This document shows positions 8,112 to 16,950 of a stretch of DNA of 64,000 nucleotides, in pieces. The notes beneath the pieces were generated by a model. It did no database searches, was not told the origin of the DNA, and saw only the letters and a program-made list of their open reading frames with translations. This DNA comes from Tindallia magadiensis (lineage in GTDB: Bacteria; Bacillota; Clostridia; Peptostreptococcales; Tindalliaceae), in contig NZ_FOQA01000001.1 in assembly GCF_900113635.1 (NCBI RefSeq), positions 496,001 through 560,000 on the forward strand, in the 5' to 3' direction. Numbering within the stretch: the stretch's first letter is position 1; each line of letters starts with the position of its first letter. A program made the position numbers and the translations under genes.

Positions 8112-11100
8112 ATGAAACAAACCTATCCGGTGATTCAAAAAATCACCCTTCAATTTCTCTATATATGTTTCTTTATACTTTTCTTAGCATCATTTTCTTA
8201 CGCTGATGATGACATTTCGTATGCTATCTCTGACAATGATCTTTCTTTTTTAAGAGAAGACTTTTCGCCTCATTTTGAGCTTTTAGACAGAAACTCCGGT
8301 CTTTCTAACCTTTCTGTATCTTCTATTGCCCAGGACCGATATGGCTTTTTGTGGTTTGCCACCCAAGGAGGATTAAACCTATATGATGGTAGAAGAATTT
8401 CTACTTATCGCCATAATCCTTTTGATGATGAAGGGCTTGTTCATAACCTGATCCAAACCATGTATTATGATGAAGCATTACATCAACTATGGATTGGCAC
8501 CTATCAGGGAATATCTATGCTTTCTATCCACGATAACCATTTTACAAATTTCACTGTAGATTCTCACGGCCTTTCTAATTCAATTGTCATTGCCATTACA
8601 AAATCCTCTGATGGAACCATATGGGCCGGCACAATGAATGGTTTGAATAAAATTGACCAGGAAAGTGGTAAAATATCTGTATACGAAGTTCCAGGCAATG
8701 TCATCAGGGATTTATTCATTGACTCAAAAAATAGATTGCTAGTAGGAACGCACAAAGGCTTGTACTACTTCGATGATAAAAAAGAAGAGCTTATTCCTTT
8801 GGAGGTCGATCTTCCTTCACCTTATGTAATGGTGGTGGAAGAATTCACTGAAGGAATATTAACTCTGGGACTTTGGGATGGTGGTGTGGTTCGGATCGAT
8901 ATGGATGATTATTCACTGACACATCATGAATATGACCATAACGATGTCTACACACTTTATAAAACCCATGATCATATTCTATGGGTAGGAACTTGGGGTG
9001 GCGGTCTTTTTGCGGAAGCTCCTGATGGAGAAGTATATCATTTTTCAGGAGAAGGAGAGAACAAAGAATTAGAGCATCCTGTCATTTACTCTCTTTTACA
9101 AGATCACTCAGGAATTCTTTGGATTGGCACAAATGGTGGAGGTATCAACAAGCTTAACCCCCGCCAAAATAATTATGTAGCTTTTTCTCATGATCCCGAA
9201 AACCCCAGTAGTCTTAGCGCCGGTAAAATCAATTCAATTATTCGTGATGCTCAAGGTCAACTTTGGATCGCTGTTTATAACAATGGTTTGAATCGATATG
9301 ATCCTATTAAAAAGAAAATGCATCATTATTTTCATGATCCAGAAGATCCTACTTCTTTGCCTTCCGATAACATTGTTACCATGCACCTTGACCATGCCGG
9401 CAATCTCCTTTTAGGCAGTAATGCCGGTTTAATTCAATATGATGATACTTCCGACGATTTTCAGTCATTACCCTATTTCGATGAAGATCTTCTTGTTTAT
9501 TCGATCGAAGAACAGGATCATTATCTTTGGATAGGTACTTATAATGACGGTGTTTACCGTTACAATCGAAACACTGAAGAAACCAGTCATTATTATTATG
9601 GTCCAAGTTTTGATGCAATTATCTCCGATAATCTTGTCTATGATATATTAGTAGACTCCCAGGACCGTGTTTGGATAGGCACTAATAACGGACTGAATGT
9701 TTTAAGTCCCGAATCGGACAAGTTTAAGACATACAAACGAGGCTCTGCGTCTTCCTATCAATTGGCATCTAATACAATTCGTGTTGTTTACGAAGATTCT
9801 AAAGGCAATATTTGGATCGGTCTGGTTGGTGGGGGACTAGCCCTTTATCAGGAAGAAACGGACGACTTCAAAACTTTTTTAGAACAGGATGGTCTTTCCA
9901 GCAATACGATCACAGGAATTCTTGAGGACCAGGAAGGTCGTATATGGGCAGCAACTCACGATGGAATCTCCATAGTAGATCCAGTTCGAAAAGACATCAT
10001 TACACTTTCGCCACAGGATGGTATTGGAGGATGGGAATTTAATTCAGGACATTTTAGAGATACAGATGGCTCTCTGTTTTTCGGAGGTGTTCATGGTATC
10101 TCCATAATCCCAGGAAATTTTAGTGGAACTGGTTCAACAGCTCCCATTGTCTATATTTCAAGTATCGAACTTTTCCAGAATCAAATTGCATCTGAAAAAA
10201 TGTTTTTTAATGCTCAGCATTTAGATTTTAATGCACAAGAAAATTTTTTAGGCTTTCAATTTGCTGCTATCGACTATGATGCACCGGACAAAACTCGTTT
10301 TAGCTATTATTTAGAAGGCTTTGATGCTGATTGGATACATGCTGGATCAAGGGATTATGCCACTTATTCCAATCTGCCACCCGGTCAATACAAGCTCCAT
10401 GTACTAGCTGAAAATGTACATGGAATTGTCTCTGAACCAGCTGTCTTTTCTTTTTCCATTGCAACACCATGGCATCTATCTACGTTTGCATTTTTATTGT
10501 ACGTTACTTTTTTTATCCTTTTATTAATGGGAGCCTTCAAATTGCGAGAAACAAGACTTGTCCGTCAAAGGAATTCCATCTTAGCTGCTTTAAATTTGCA
10601 ATTGGAAGAAGCTAACCAAAAATTGGAAACCATGTCAACAACCGACTCTTTAACAGGGCTCTTTAACAGACGTTACTTTGATACGGTTTTAGAGGATCAG
10701 TTCCAGCTTTCAAAAAGAAGCAAGAGACCCATATCGCTGTTGATGTTTGATATCGACCATTTCAAAAATATCAATGATACTTTTGGTCATATTGTAGGAG
10801 ACGAAGTCTTAAAGCAAATTGGAAAAGCAGCCAAAGAAGTACTTCCTAGAAATACTGATTTTATCGCTCGCTATGGCGGAGATGAATTTGCTGTTGTTTT
10901 ATATGATACGCAGGAAAAAGGCGCCATCACCGTCGCTCAGCGAATTATGGATAATGCCACTCATATCCAGCTTGACGCACTGGTTAACGCTTCACTAATG
11001 ATTACGGTCAGTATTGGTATTTGCAGTATTGTACCTGATGAAAAAACACATCTAACGGAGTTAATACAATCTGCTGACCAAGCATTGTATCAATCTAAAA

Positions 11101-11150
11101 CAAAAGGCCGTAACCGTATGACAATTTTTGGCAAGAACTCAAAAAAATAA
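8112..11150 (+). CDS. Beta-propeller sensor diguanylate cyclase
   Basis: A predicted membrane protein that makes cyclic di-GMP in response to an external signal. Residues 1-31 are a signal peptide or first helix. Residues about 45-690 contain many two-component-regulator propeller units (repeats of the type D..G.LWIGT..GGL) forming one or two beta-propellers outside the cell. A Y_Y_Y domain follows (about 715-785, FSYYLEGFDADW), then a membrane helix (about 795-817), a coiled coil and a GGDEF domain. The active-site GGDEF is intact at 922-926, and RNTD at 913-916 is a proper inhibitory I-site (RxxD, five residues before GGDEF). Such propeller receptors usually end in a histidine kinase; here the output is a cyclase. 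It stands alone and is divergent from the FtsK-like gene. The ligand is unknown; carbohydrate sensing is only a guess. Confidence 0.9.
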   Translation: MKQTYPVIQKITLQFLYICFFILFLASFSYADDDISYAISDNDLSFLREDFSPHFELLDRNSGLSNLSVSSIAQDRYGFLWFATQGGLNLYDGRRISTYRHNPFDDEGLVHNLIQTMYYDEALHQLWIGTYQGISMLSIHDNHFTNFTVDSHGLSNSIVIAITKSSDGTIWAGTMNGLNKIDQESGKISVYEVPGNVIRDLFIDSKNRLLVGTHKGLYYFDDKKEELIPLEVDLPSPYVMVVEEFTEGILTLGLWDGGVVRIDMDDYSLTHHEYDHNDVYTLYKTHDHILWVGTWGGGLFAEAPDGEVYHFSGEGENKELEHPVIYSLLQDHSGILWIGTNGGGINKLNPRQNNYVAFSHDPENPSSLSAGKINSIIRDAQGQLWIAVYNNGLNRYDPIKKKMHHYFHDPEDPTSLPSDNIVTMHLDHAGNLLLGSNAGLIQYDDTSDDFQSLPYFDEDLLVYSIEEQDHYLWIGTYNDGVYRYNRNTEETSHYYYGPSFDAIISDNLVYDILVDSQDRVWIGTNNGLNVLSPESDKFKTYKRGSASSYQLASNTIRVVYEDSKGNIWIGLVGGGLALYQEETDDFKTFLEQDGLSSNTITGILEDQEGRIWAATHDGISIVDPVRKDIITLSPQDGIGGWEFNSGHFRDTDGSLFFGGVHGISIIPGNFSGTGSTAPIVYISSIELFQNQIASEKMFFNAQHLDFNAQENFLGFQFAAIDYDAPDKTRFSYYLEGFDADWIHAGSRDYATYSNLPPGQYKLHVLAENVHGIVSEPAVFSFSIATPWHLSTFAFLLYVTFFILLLMGAFKLRETRLVRQRNSILAALNLQLEEANQKLETMSTTDSLTGLFNRRYFDTVLEDQFQLSKRSKRPISLLMFDIDHFKNINDTFGHIVGDEVLKQIGKAAKEVLPRNTDFIARYGGDEFAVVLYDTQEKGAITVAQRIMDNATHIQLDALVNASLMITVSIGICSIVPDEKTHLTELIQSADQALYQSKTKGRNRMTIFGKNSKK

Positions 11151-11162
11151 TACGATTTATCA

Positions 11163-11204
11163 AATACCATCCTAATACAAATTATCCGATGGTATTCTTT
11201 TTTT
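11163..11204 (+). terminator. Intrinsic terminator of the propeller cyclase
   Basis: AATACCATC (11163-11171) pairs with GATGGTATT (11188-11196), followed by a T-rich run. The hairpin overlaps the last codons of convergent deoC. Confidence 0.75.
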
Positions 11205-11951
11205 ATTCTCTAAAACAGCAACAGCACTACTAAGCCCGAGTCGATTAGCGCCAGCACCAATCATCTCCATCGCTTTTTCATAATCTCTTATTCCACCGGA
11301 AGCTTTGACGCCCATAGCTGTCCCCGCAATCGATCTTAAAAGCCGAACATCTTCGGCTTTTGCTCCCTCTTTTGCAAAACCGGTAGATGTCTTTACAAAA
11401 TCTGCTCCAGCTACTCTTACTATCCAACCCGCTATATATTTTTCTTTTTCTTCTAGTAATGCCGTTTCAATGATGACTTTTAGAATCCGTTCTGGTCCAG
11501 TCGCTTTCTTTATATTGTTGATTTCATTAAACACTTCTGTATACTCTCCCGATTTAAGTGCCGATATATTCAATACCATATCTATTTCCTGAGCACCCTC
11601 TGCTATGCATTCTTTTGCCTCAAATATTTTAGTCTCCATGGATTGATATCCTAAAGGAAAGCCAATGACCGTACATACGTCAACAGATGTGCCTTTCAGC
11701 TCTTTTGCCGCTAACTTTACTCTGTGAGGTGGTATGCACACAGAATGTACTTCATAATGCTTTGCTTCTTCAAACAAAGTGATATAATCCTTTTTACCAG
11801 CTTCCGGTTTTAGAAGGGTGTGATCAATCATATCGGCTAGTCGACCTGTTTCTTCTCGTTTTTTGTCGGCAGATTCATTCCATAAGTCAGGTATTTCTAC
11901 TTTTAGTTCGTTTTCTAAAGCGTTTTTCCATTCTATTATTTTTTGTCTCAT
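11172..11951 (-). CDS. deoC: Deoxyribose-phosphate aldolase
   Basis: DeoC splits 2-deoxyribose 5-phosphate into acetaldehyde and glyceraldehyde 3-phosphate in deoxynucleoside breakdown. Catalytic residues are visible: Asp124 in QEIDMVLNIS, the Schiff-base Lys187 in DFVKTSTGF and Lys216 in GVKASGGIRD. The phosphate-binding end GANRLGLSS is present. The protein has 259 residues, about 35 more than the common 220-residue bacterial form; the excess is an N-terminal helix-like extension (residues 1-38). AAGGAAGG lies 5 bases before the ATG, so the extension is probably real. It is the last gene of a minus-strand group with a class V PLP enzyme, an exporter and a CC-motif protein; why deoC sits there is not obvious. 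Confidence 0.95.
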   Translation of the reverse strand: MRQKIIEWKNALENELKVEIPDLWNESADKKREETGRLADMIDHTLLKPEAGKKDYITLFEEAKHYEVHSVCIPPHRVKLAAKELKGTSVDVCTVIGFPLGYQSMETKIFEAKECIAEGAQEIDMVLNISALKSGEYTEVFNEINNIKKATGPERILKVIIETALLEEKEKYIAGWIVRVAGADFVKTSTGFAKEGAKAEDVRLLRSIAGTAMGVKASGGIRDYEKAMEMIGAGANRLGLSSAVAVLENKKRIPSDNLY

Positions 11952-11991
11952 AACAGCCTTCCTTTCAAATTGCCAGTTTGTATATACAGTG

Positions 11992-12049
11992 GATAAGGGC
12001 TTGCTACATAAATAGCAACCCCCTTATCTAGTAACCCCTTATCTAGCTT
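11992..12049 (-). repeat. Hairpin plus 15-bp direct repeat between the class V enzyme gene and deoC
   Basis: GATAAGGG (11992-11999) pairs with CCCTTATC (12021-12028), with an inner GCTA/TAGC stem and a 6-nt loop. Directly next to it CCCCTTATCTAGTAA is repeated as CCCCTTATCTAGCTT, starting at 12020 and 12035. There is no T run after it on either strand, so it is not a normal terminator. It could be an RNA processing or stability element inside the operon. Confidence 0.5.
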
Positions 12050-12080
12050 TTATAATAAACCTATTGCGTTCTTTAATCTT

Positions 12081-13364
12081 TTATTCTTTTAACGCAATCT
12101 TACGCACTACTTCTATGGTTCTATTTACTTCTTCTTCTGTATTATAAGGCGCAAAACCAATACGAACCAGTCCGCCAACATTTTTAAGATTTAATACCTC
12201 ATCAATCAATTGCTTCGCATAATAATGGCCTGCCCATACAAAAATTCCTTCCTCGCCCATCTTTTTTGCCACTTCACCAGCACGCAACCCTTCTATTAAG
12301 AAGGAAATGGTAGACGTTCTAGGTTGACCCTCCAATGGACCATATATTTTCACCCCATCGATGGCTGCCAGCTCTCTTCTTATTTTCTGAGCTAAATGAT
12401 CTTCATACTCTTCAATAGCCAGTAAACCTGCTACAATATATTTTCTTCTTCCTTTTAGACCTGTCATTGCATCAGAACGCTCTTTTACGGCCCATTCTTC
12501 ACAATCATGGCCTATATCGGCGATAAATTCAACAGCTTCAGCTGCTCCACAAATGGCTTCAAATTGCGGTGTACCAGTTTCCATTTTTTCTGGCGGCTGA
12601 GTATTACCATCTACCAGCACACGAAATGTTTCCAAGTTTTTCATAACATCTAACTTGCCATACATCACGCCCATATGTGGTCCAAAAAACTTATATGGTG
12701 AACAAAGAAGAAAATCCATTCCTAGTGCATCTACATCTATTGGACGATGTGGTGCATAATGTACGGCGTCAATAATAGTAATCGCATTCTTTTCATGAGC
12801 TAACTCAATCAGAGGTTTTATATCCGTTATGGTGCCTACTCCATTAGACGCCCAGTTTAAAGCAACCACTTTTGTATTTTCTGTTAATTTATTTCGATAA
12901 TCTTCCAGATCTAATTGACATGTTTCTGGATCAACAGCTATACTTTTTACAATAATGCCTTTTTCCTGCATATGAAGCCACGGTGAGCGATTTGATTCAT
13001 GATCTAAATCCGTAATGATTACTTCATCGCCAGGTTTCATTTTTCTCGCAAGCGCCAGGGTTAATTTCAGATTATTGGTGGTACTGCTGTCACCAAAAAC
13101 AATTTCTTGGGGATAACAATTCAAAAAATCAGCCATTGTCTCTCTTGCCGCTTCATGCAACGCATCGCATTCTCGAGATGAAGCAAAATGACCATGAGCG
13201 TTTGCATTATGGTACAGTAAATAGTTCGTCATTTTATCGGTAACTCTTTTGGGAACTTGAGTTCCACCAGGTCCGTCTAAATAAATAGTCACATTGCCAT
13301 TTACCTTTCGATCTAATGCTGGAAACTGACTCCGGATCTTTTTTATGTCGTAAAATAGTTCCAT
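12081..13364 (-). CDS. Class V PLP enzyme, cysteine desulfurase-like (VC1184 type) without the catalytic cysteine
   Basis: A cytoplasmic pyridoxal-phosphate enzyme of aminotransferase class V, closest by pattern to the VC1184 subfamily often annotated as cysteine desulfurase. The cofactor lysine is Lys225 in CSPYKFFGPH, and Asp199 (IIDAVHY) would contact the pyridine nitrogen. In SufS/CsdA the catalytic cysteine lies in GHHCAQP; here the aligned stretch is GHYYAKQ (379-385), so tyrosine replaces cysteine at 382. Persulfide-forming desulfurase activity is therefore unlikely; a lyase or desulfinase-like reaction is possible. Length (427) is normal. GGAGG precedes the ATG. It follows the putative sulfate exporter and CC-motif genes in one direction, hinting at sulfur or selenium chemistry. 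Confidence 0.85.
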   Translation of the reverse strand: MELFYDIKKIRSQFPALDRKVNGNVTIYLDGPGGTQVPKRVTDKMTNYLLYHNANAHGHFASSRECDALHEAARETMADFLNCYPQEIVFGDSSTTNNLKLTLALARKMKPGDEVIITDLDHESNRSPWLHMQEKGIIVKSIAVDPETCQLDLEDYRNKLTENTKVVALNWASNGVGTITDIKPLIELAHEKNAITIIDAVHYAPHRPIDVDALGMDFLLCSPYKFFGPHMGVMYGKLDVMKNLETFRVLVDGNTQPPEKMETGTPQFEAICGAAEAVEFIADIGHDCEEWAVKERSDAMTGLKGRRKYIVAGLLAIEEYEDHLAQKIRRELAAIDGVKIYGPLEGQPRTSTISFLIEGLRAGEVAKKMGEEGIFVWAGHYYAKQLIDEVLNLKNVGGLVRIGFAPYNTEEEVNRTIEVVRKIALKE

Positions 13365-13464
13365 TTACTCAATCCTCCTCTTCCCTTACTGTATTGCAAT
13401 TTGAAGTAAACCGCTCTTCTTTGTTACTACCCACTTTTACCTGTTTTTCACAAGGTCAGCAAAA

Positions 13465-14439
13465 CTAGATAAATTGCTGTATATATAGCGATACGATTGA
13501 AACCGAAACCCAAGCGATCATGCCCATAATGACTGGTTTACTTCCGTACGTAATCAGGTTTTTAATATTAGTATTTAACCCTATAGCAGTCATGGCTAGG
13601 GTAATTTGAAATCGACCAATGCCAGAAAGTAATTTTGACGTGTCAGTACTCATCAAGTGAGTTGATGCAATGAAAGAAGCCAAAAGAAAAAGCAAAATGA
13701 ACCATGGAAATATTTTTCTTATGCTTATATTCTCCGTACTCTTTTGGGTTTGTTTGAATGCCAAAAACAGTGAGATCGGAATAATCATTAAGGTTCTTAC
13801 CAATTTTACAATAGTTGCTGTTTGCAACGCTTCTTCTCCCCAAACTTGACCAGCCGCTACCACCGAAGAAGTATCATTAATCGCTGTTCCAGCCCATAAT
13901 CCAAAGGAGATATCCGTCATACCCATTAACCTTCCCAATGTCGGAAATGTTAAAACAGCCAGAATATTAAAGAGGAATATGGTTGAAATCGATATGGCAA
14001 CTTCCTCTTCCTGTGCCTTTAGGATAGGTGCTGTCGCCGCTATCGCTGAACCTCCACAAATAGCTGTCCCTACACCAATCAACACGGTAGTGTTTTGATT
14101 GATTTTGAAAATAATTGAAACAAGTTTTGTCATTACCAATGCCGTTATAATGACACTTAAAATCAAAAAAAACGAGTTAGCACCTACAGCAAAGATATGC
14201 GTTAAGTTCATTCCAAATCCAAGAAATACAATCGCCGACTGCAGAATTCTTTTTGATGTAAAAGAAATTCCGGCACGAAACTTGTTCGGTAAGGGGATCA
14301 CCTGAGAAATAATAATACCTCCAACAATTCCAAAAACAGGTCCACCTATTAGAGGCATACGATTCCCCAAAAGTGTAGCAGGCATCGCAATAAATAAGGC
14401 CAGCAAAAGACCTGGCCCAATATGTTTGAGTATTTTCAT
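13465..14439 (-). CDS. YeiH-type putative sulfate exporter family protein
   Basis: A polytopic inner-membrane protein (about ten hydrophobic segments in 324 residues) of the UPF0324/YeiH family, named putative sulfate exporters because relatives sit in sulfonate-degradation gene groups. Typical family stretches include GTAICGGSAIAATAP, TLGRLMG and GTAINDTSSVVAAG, with a last segment ending MIAWVSVSIVSLYIQQ. The ATG at 14439 is preferred over a TTG three codons upstream, because AAAGGA is too close to the TTG. It begins 21 bases after the CC-motif gene, a clear operon arrangement. The transported substrate is not proven for most members; sulfite or sulfate export here is inference. Confidence 0.88.
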   Translation of the reverse strand: MKILKHIGPGLLLALFIAMPATLLGNRMPLIGGPVFGIVGGIIISQVIPLPNKFRAGISFTSKRILQSAIVFLGFGMNLTHIFAVGANSFFLILSVIITALVMTKLVSIIFKINQNTTVLIGVGTAICGGSAIAATAPILKAQEEEVAISISTIFLFNILAVLTFPTLGRLMGMTDISFGLWAGTAINDTSSVVAAGQVWGEEALQTATIVKLVRTLMIIPISLFLAFKQTQKSTENISIRKIFPWFILLFLLASFIASTHLMSTDTSKLLSGIGRFQITLAMTAIGLNTNIKNLITYGSKPVIMGMIAWVSVSIVSLYIQQFI

Positions 14440-14460
14440 GGTTGTCAATTCCTTTATCCA

Positions 14461-14751
14461 TTATAGTAATTGCAGTGTTGGCAGTTCAATATCTTTGATA
14501 AACATCTTTTTCTTTAACTCTAATTCAACCATATTATCTCTAAAATCCATTACTTTGTCCACATAAATTTCCAAGTCTTCGTAGGTAAGTTTATGAAATT
14601 TGAACATTTTTTTCTCTGGAGGATGATTAAAAATAATATTAGGAATCATGCTTCCACCACAGCAACCTTTAGGAATCATTAGATCTATGCTGATTTTACC
14701 GCCTTTTTTCTTTAAATACTCATACGTATCCTGATCCATTTTAACTTCCAT
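14461..14751 (-). CDS. Small CC-motif protein (HesB-like or CC/Se-motif type)
   Basis: A 96-residue soluble protein opening with a helix (YEYLKKKGGKISIDLMIPKG) and then a CCGG motif at residues 31-34. The shape (KKGG, beta strand, then a Cys-Cys or Sec-Cys pair) recalls small HesB/IscA-like proteins that exist in Clostridia as CC/Se-motif family (seleno)proteins. I cannot confirm the family without a search. No TGA codon interrupts the frame, so this copy uses cysteine. GGAGG lies before the ATG. It is the first gene of the operon with the YeiH-type exporter and the class V PLP enzyme, so a role in handling a sulfur or selenium species is plausible. Confidence 0.6.
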   Translation of the reverse strand: MEVKMDQDTYEYLKKKGGKISIDLMIPKGCCGGSMIPNIIFNHPPEKKMFKFHKLTYEDLEIYVDKVMDFRDNMVELELKKKMFIKDIELPTLQLL

Positions 14752-14885
14752 TAATATCTCTCCTCCTTATTAGTATTCCATTTATTAATGATCAATAGCG
14801 CCTTTTTCATATACTAGTCTTTCCCCTACATTGCTTGATGGGTCACTTTTTTTATCTCTCTATCATTCTCGTCATTGTATCCCTT

Positions 14886-14914
14886 ATTATAGTATCCTTT
14901 TATCGATGCAATAA
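14886..14914 (-). promoter_or_regulatory. Promoter of the CC-motif/YeiH/class V operon
   Basis: On the minus strand TTATTG, 17 bases, TATAAT. It lies between the MATE gene and the CC-motif gene, giving a leader of about 125 bases. The -10 box is perfect; the -35 box is only moderate. Confidence 0.5.
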
Positions 14915-14970
14915 ACGCCTCTTGACCAACTATTTTTTTCATCCTATTTTCCGTCACTAGCCTTTGAACG

Positions 14971-16320
14971 TTATTGAATACTCCTTTTCAGTTCATTAAT
15001 TTGCTTCTTAACCCAAAAGGAAGTAAATACAGTGGACAGTAAGTCCGCTAACGGAAAAGAAATCCATATTCCTATCAGCCCTAAGCCTCCAATCTTTGGT
15101 AAAACAAGCACCAATGGGATTAAAAACAGGATTTGTCTTGAAATGGTCAATACTAAAGCTGGTATTACTTTTCCCAGGGATTGAAATAAAGCAGCACCTA
15201 CGATTTGGACTCCAACAATTGGGATCATGGCAATAGATATCCGGAGTGCCAATATGCCCGTCTCAACCACTTCCTGACTATCATCAAAAAGACGAATAAT
15301 AGATGCAGGGAATAGTTGCCCTAGTATCGTACTTACCACTGCCATCACCGTGATTCCCGTTATGGCTAGTTTGACCACTTCTATGACACGTTTTGCATTC
15401 CCTGAAGCATAATTATATCCCACAATAGGTTGCATCCCCTGAACAATACCAAACATTGGCATAAATAAAAACATCATTACTCGTTGAACAATCCCAAAAA
15501 CAGAGAGGGCTAAATCCCCTCCATAAAACGCAAGAGAATTGTTTATTGCAATAGCCATCAAACTTCCAGCAATTTGACGGGCAAAAGAAGATGACCCTAT
15601 TTTCAGGATTTCCTTTTGAATAGACCAATCAAATTTCAGATGTCTTATTTTTACTTTTATAAGACTATTCTCCCCATAGAAGTAGCAAAGAACATATAGT
15701 AAAGAAAAAAACTGAGAAGTAATGGTTGCGAGCGCTGCACCTTTAATACCCATATTCATAGGGAAAATGAATAAATAGTCCAAACATGTATTGATTACCG
15801 CACCAACAATCATCGAAATCATTGCAACTTTTGAATTTCCTTCTGATCGTATTAAATTGTTTGCATTCACTACAAAGGGAAAGTAAAGGCTTCCAATAAG
15901 GATAATCCGCAAGTACTCTTTGGCATATGGAAGCAATGTATCTGTTGCTCCAAACATCTTTAGTATGGGATTCATCATCAAGTTACCTACGGTAAAAACA
16001 ACGGCTCCCATTAGCATAGATGCTAAAAAAGAATTTCCTGCAACCTTTTTAGCTTTCTCCACCTCACCAGCTCCAAGATTTCTAGAAGTAGCTGAAGCAG
16101 CACCTATTCCAATTGTTTGAGCAAGAGCCATAATAGCCATTTGTACCGGAAAAGCAACCGTTAATCCACCAATCCCCAGATAGCCTACTCCCCGGCCAAT
16201 AAAAATCGTATCAATGATATTGTATAATGCATTCACTAACATAGCGACAGTCGCAGGAGCAGAAAGACGAACTAGCAATGTAAGTATTTTTTCTGATCCT
16301 AATCGCTGACCTCTATCCAT
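14971..16320 (-). CDS. MATE family multidrug/Na+ antiporter
   Basis: A 12-helix MATE transporter (449 residues, normal length) that expels organic cations or drugs in exchange for Na+ or H+. The opening LLVRLSAPATVAMLVNALYN and IDTIFIGRGVGYLGIGGL are typical, and the internal repeat is visible around MQPIVGYNYASGN (second half). GGAGG precedes the ATG. No neighbouring regulator is evident, and no substrate can be assigned. A separate promoter for the following CC-motif operon suggests this gene is transcribed alone. A second MATE gene is at 55426-56736; the two are only distantly alike. Confidence 0.92.
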   Translation of the reverse strand: MDRGQRLGSEKILTLLVRLSAPATVAMLVNALYNIIDTIFIGRGVGYLGIGGLTVAFPVQMAIMALAQTIGIGAASATSRNLGAGEVEKAKKVAGNSFLASMLMGAVVFTVGNLMMNPILKMFGATDTLLPYAKEYLRIILIGSLYFPFVVNANNLIRSEGNSKVAMISMIVGAVINTCLDYLFIFPMNMGIKGAALATITSQFFSLLYVLCYFYGENSLIKVKIRHLKFDWSIQKEILKIGSSSFARQIAGSLMAIAINNSLAFYGGDLALSVFGIVQRVMMFLFMPMFGIVQGMQPIVGYNYASGNAKRVIEVVKLAITGITVMAVVSTILGQLFPASIIRLFDDSQEVVETGILALRISIAMIPIVGVQIVGAALFQSLGKVIPALVLTISRQILFLIPLVLVLPKIGGLGLIGIWISFPLADLLSTVFTSFWVKKQINELKRSIQ

Positions 16321-16473
16321 TTCTTTTTCCTCCTAATAAACAGGATTCTTAAAGTTGATTCATTACCTTTCATCATCTTCCTCTTCATGATATAGTAAAA
16401 AATAAAGCAACGTATCTATATTGTAGTCCATATTGATTAGTTAAGCAAAGCGAAAAGATAAAGGAGGTTCAAA

Positions 16474-16926
16474 ATGCAATATACAGAAGCGACTCAAGGC
16501 AGGGTTTTTGTTCTTCGTTTAGAACAGGGAGATCTTTTACCTGACACTATCGAATCTTTTGCACGCCACAAAGGGATTTCTTCCGGCGTTGTCTATCTCT
16601 TAGGAGCAACAGATCAGGATAGCAAAATAGTATCCGGTCCTAGAGATGCTGAATCAACAAGAGTTCCTATGGATGTAAATGAACATTTACTGAACGACGT
16701 TTATGAATCTTTTGGTTTTGGCACTCTATTTCCAGATGAAAACAAGGTTCCATTTTTGCATTTACACGCCGGTTTTGGTAGAAACAAAAACGCTTTGGTA
16801 GGTTGTATCCGCCCCGGTGTAAGTATTTGGCTTTATATGGAAGTAGTAATTATTGAATTGCTGAACTGTACCGCAAAAAGAAAAGTGAACCCAGATAATG
16901 GATTCACTTTATTAGAGATAGACTGA
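16474..16926 (+). CDS. PPC/PCC (DUF296) domain protein
   Basis: A single-domain protein of the PPC/PCC family (150 residues). The fold pattern is clear: RVFVLRLEQGDLLPDTIESF, SGVVYLLGATDQ, a metal-site type LHLHAGFG (residues about 98-105), and a last strand VIIELLNCTAKRK. In plants this domain joins AT-hook proteins; the bacterial stand-alone forms have unknown roles and were once called DNA-binding. AAAGGAGG is 6 bases before the ATG. The gene runs convergently into the universal stress gene, and the terminator of the latter seems to lie inside the last 50 bases of this coding region. Confidence 0.88.
   Translation: MQYTEATQGRVFVLRLEQGDLLPDTIESFARHKGISSGVVYLLGATDQDSKIVSGPRDAESTRVPMDVNEHLLNDVYESFGFGTLFPDENKVPFLHLHAGFGRNKNALVGCIRPGVSIWLYMEVVIIELLNCTAKRKVNPDNGFTLLEID
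16876..16910 (-). terminator. Probable terminator of the universal stress gene, inside the convergent gene end
   Basis: On the minus strand AAAGTGAATCC pairs with GGGTTCACTTT around a 7-nt loop, followed by TTCTTTTT. It lies within the 3' coding end of the opposite gene and about 40 bases past the stress gene stop. Confidence 0.6.
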
Positions 16927-16950
16927 TTACTGAACAGACTGATTTTTTTC

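Noticed and set aside
14461-14751. Selenoprotein at the CC-motif gene
   Set aside because: Relatives may carry Sec, but here both motif codons are cysteine and no in-frame TGA is present.
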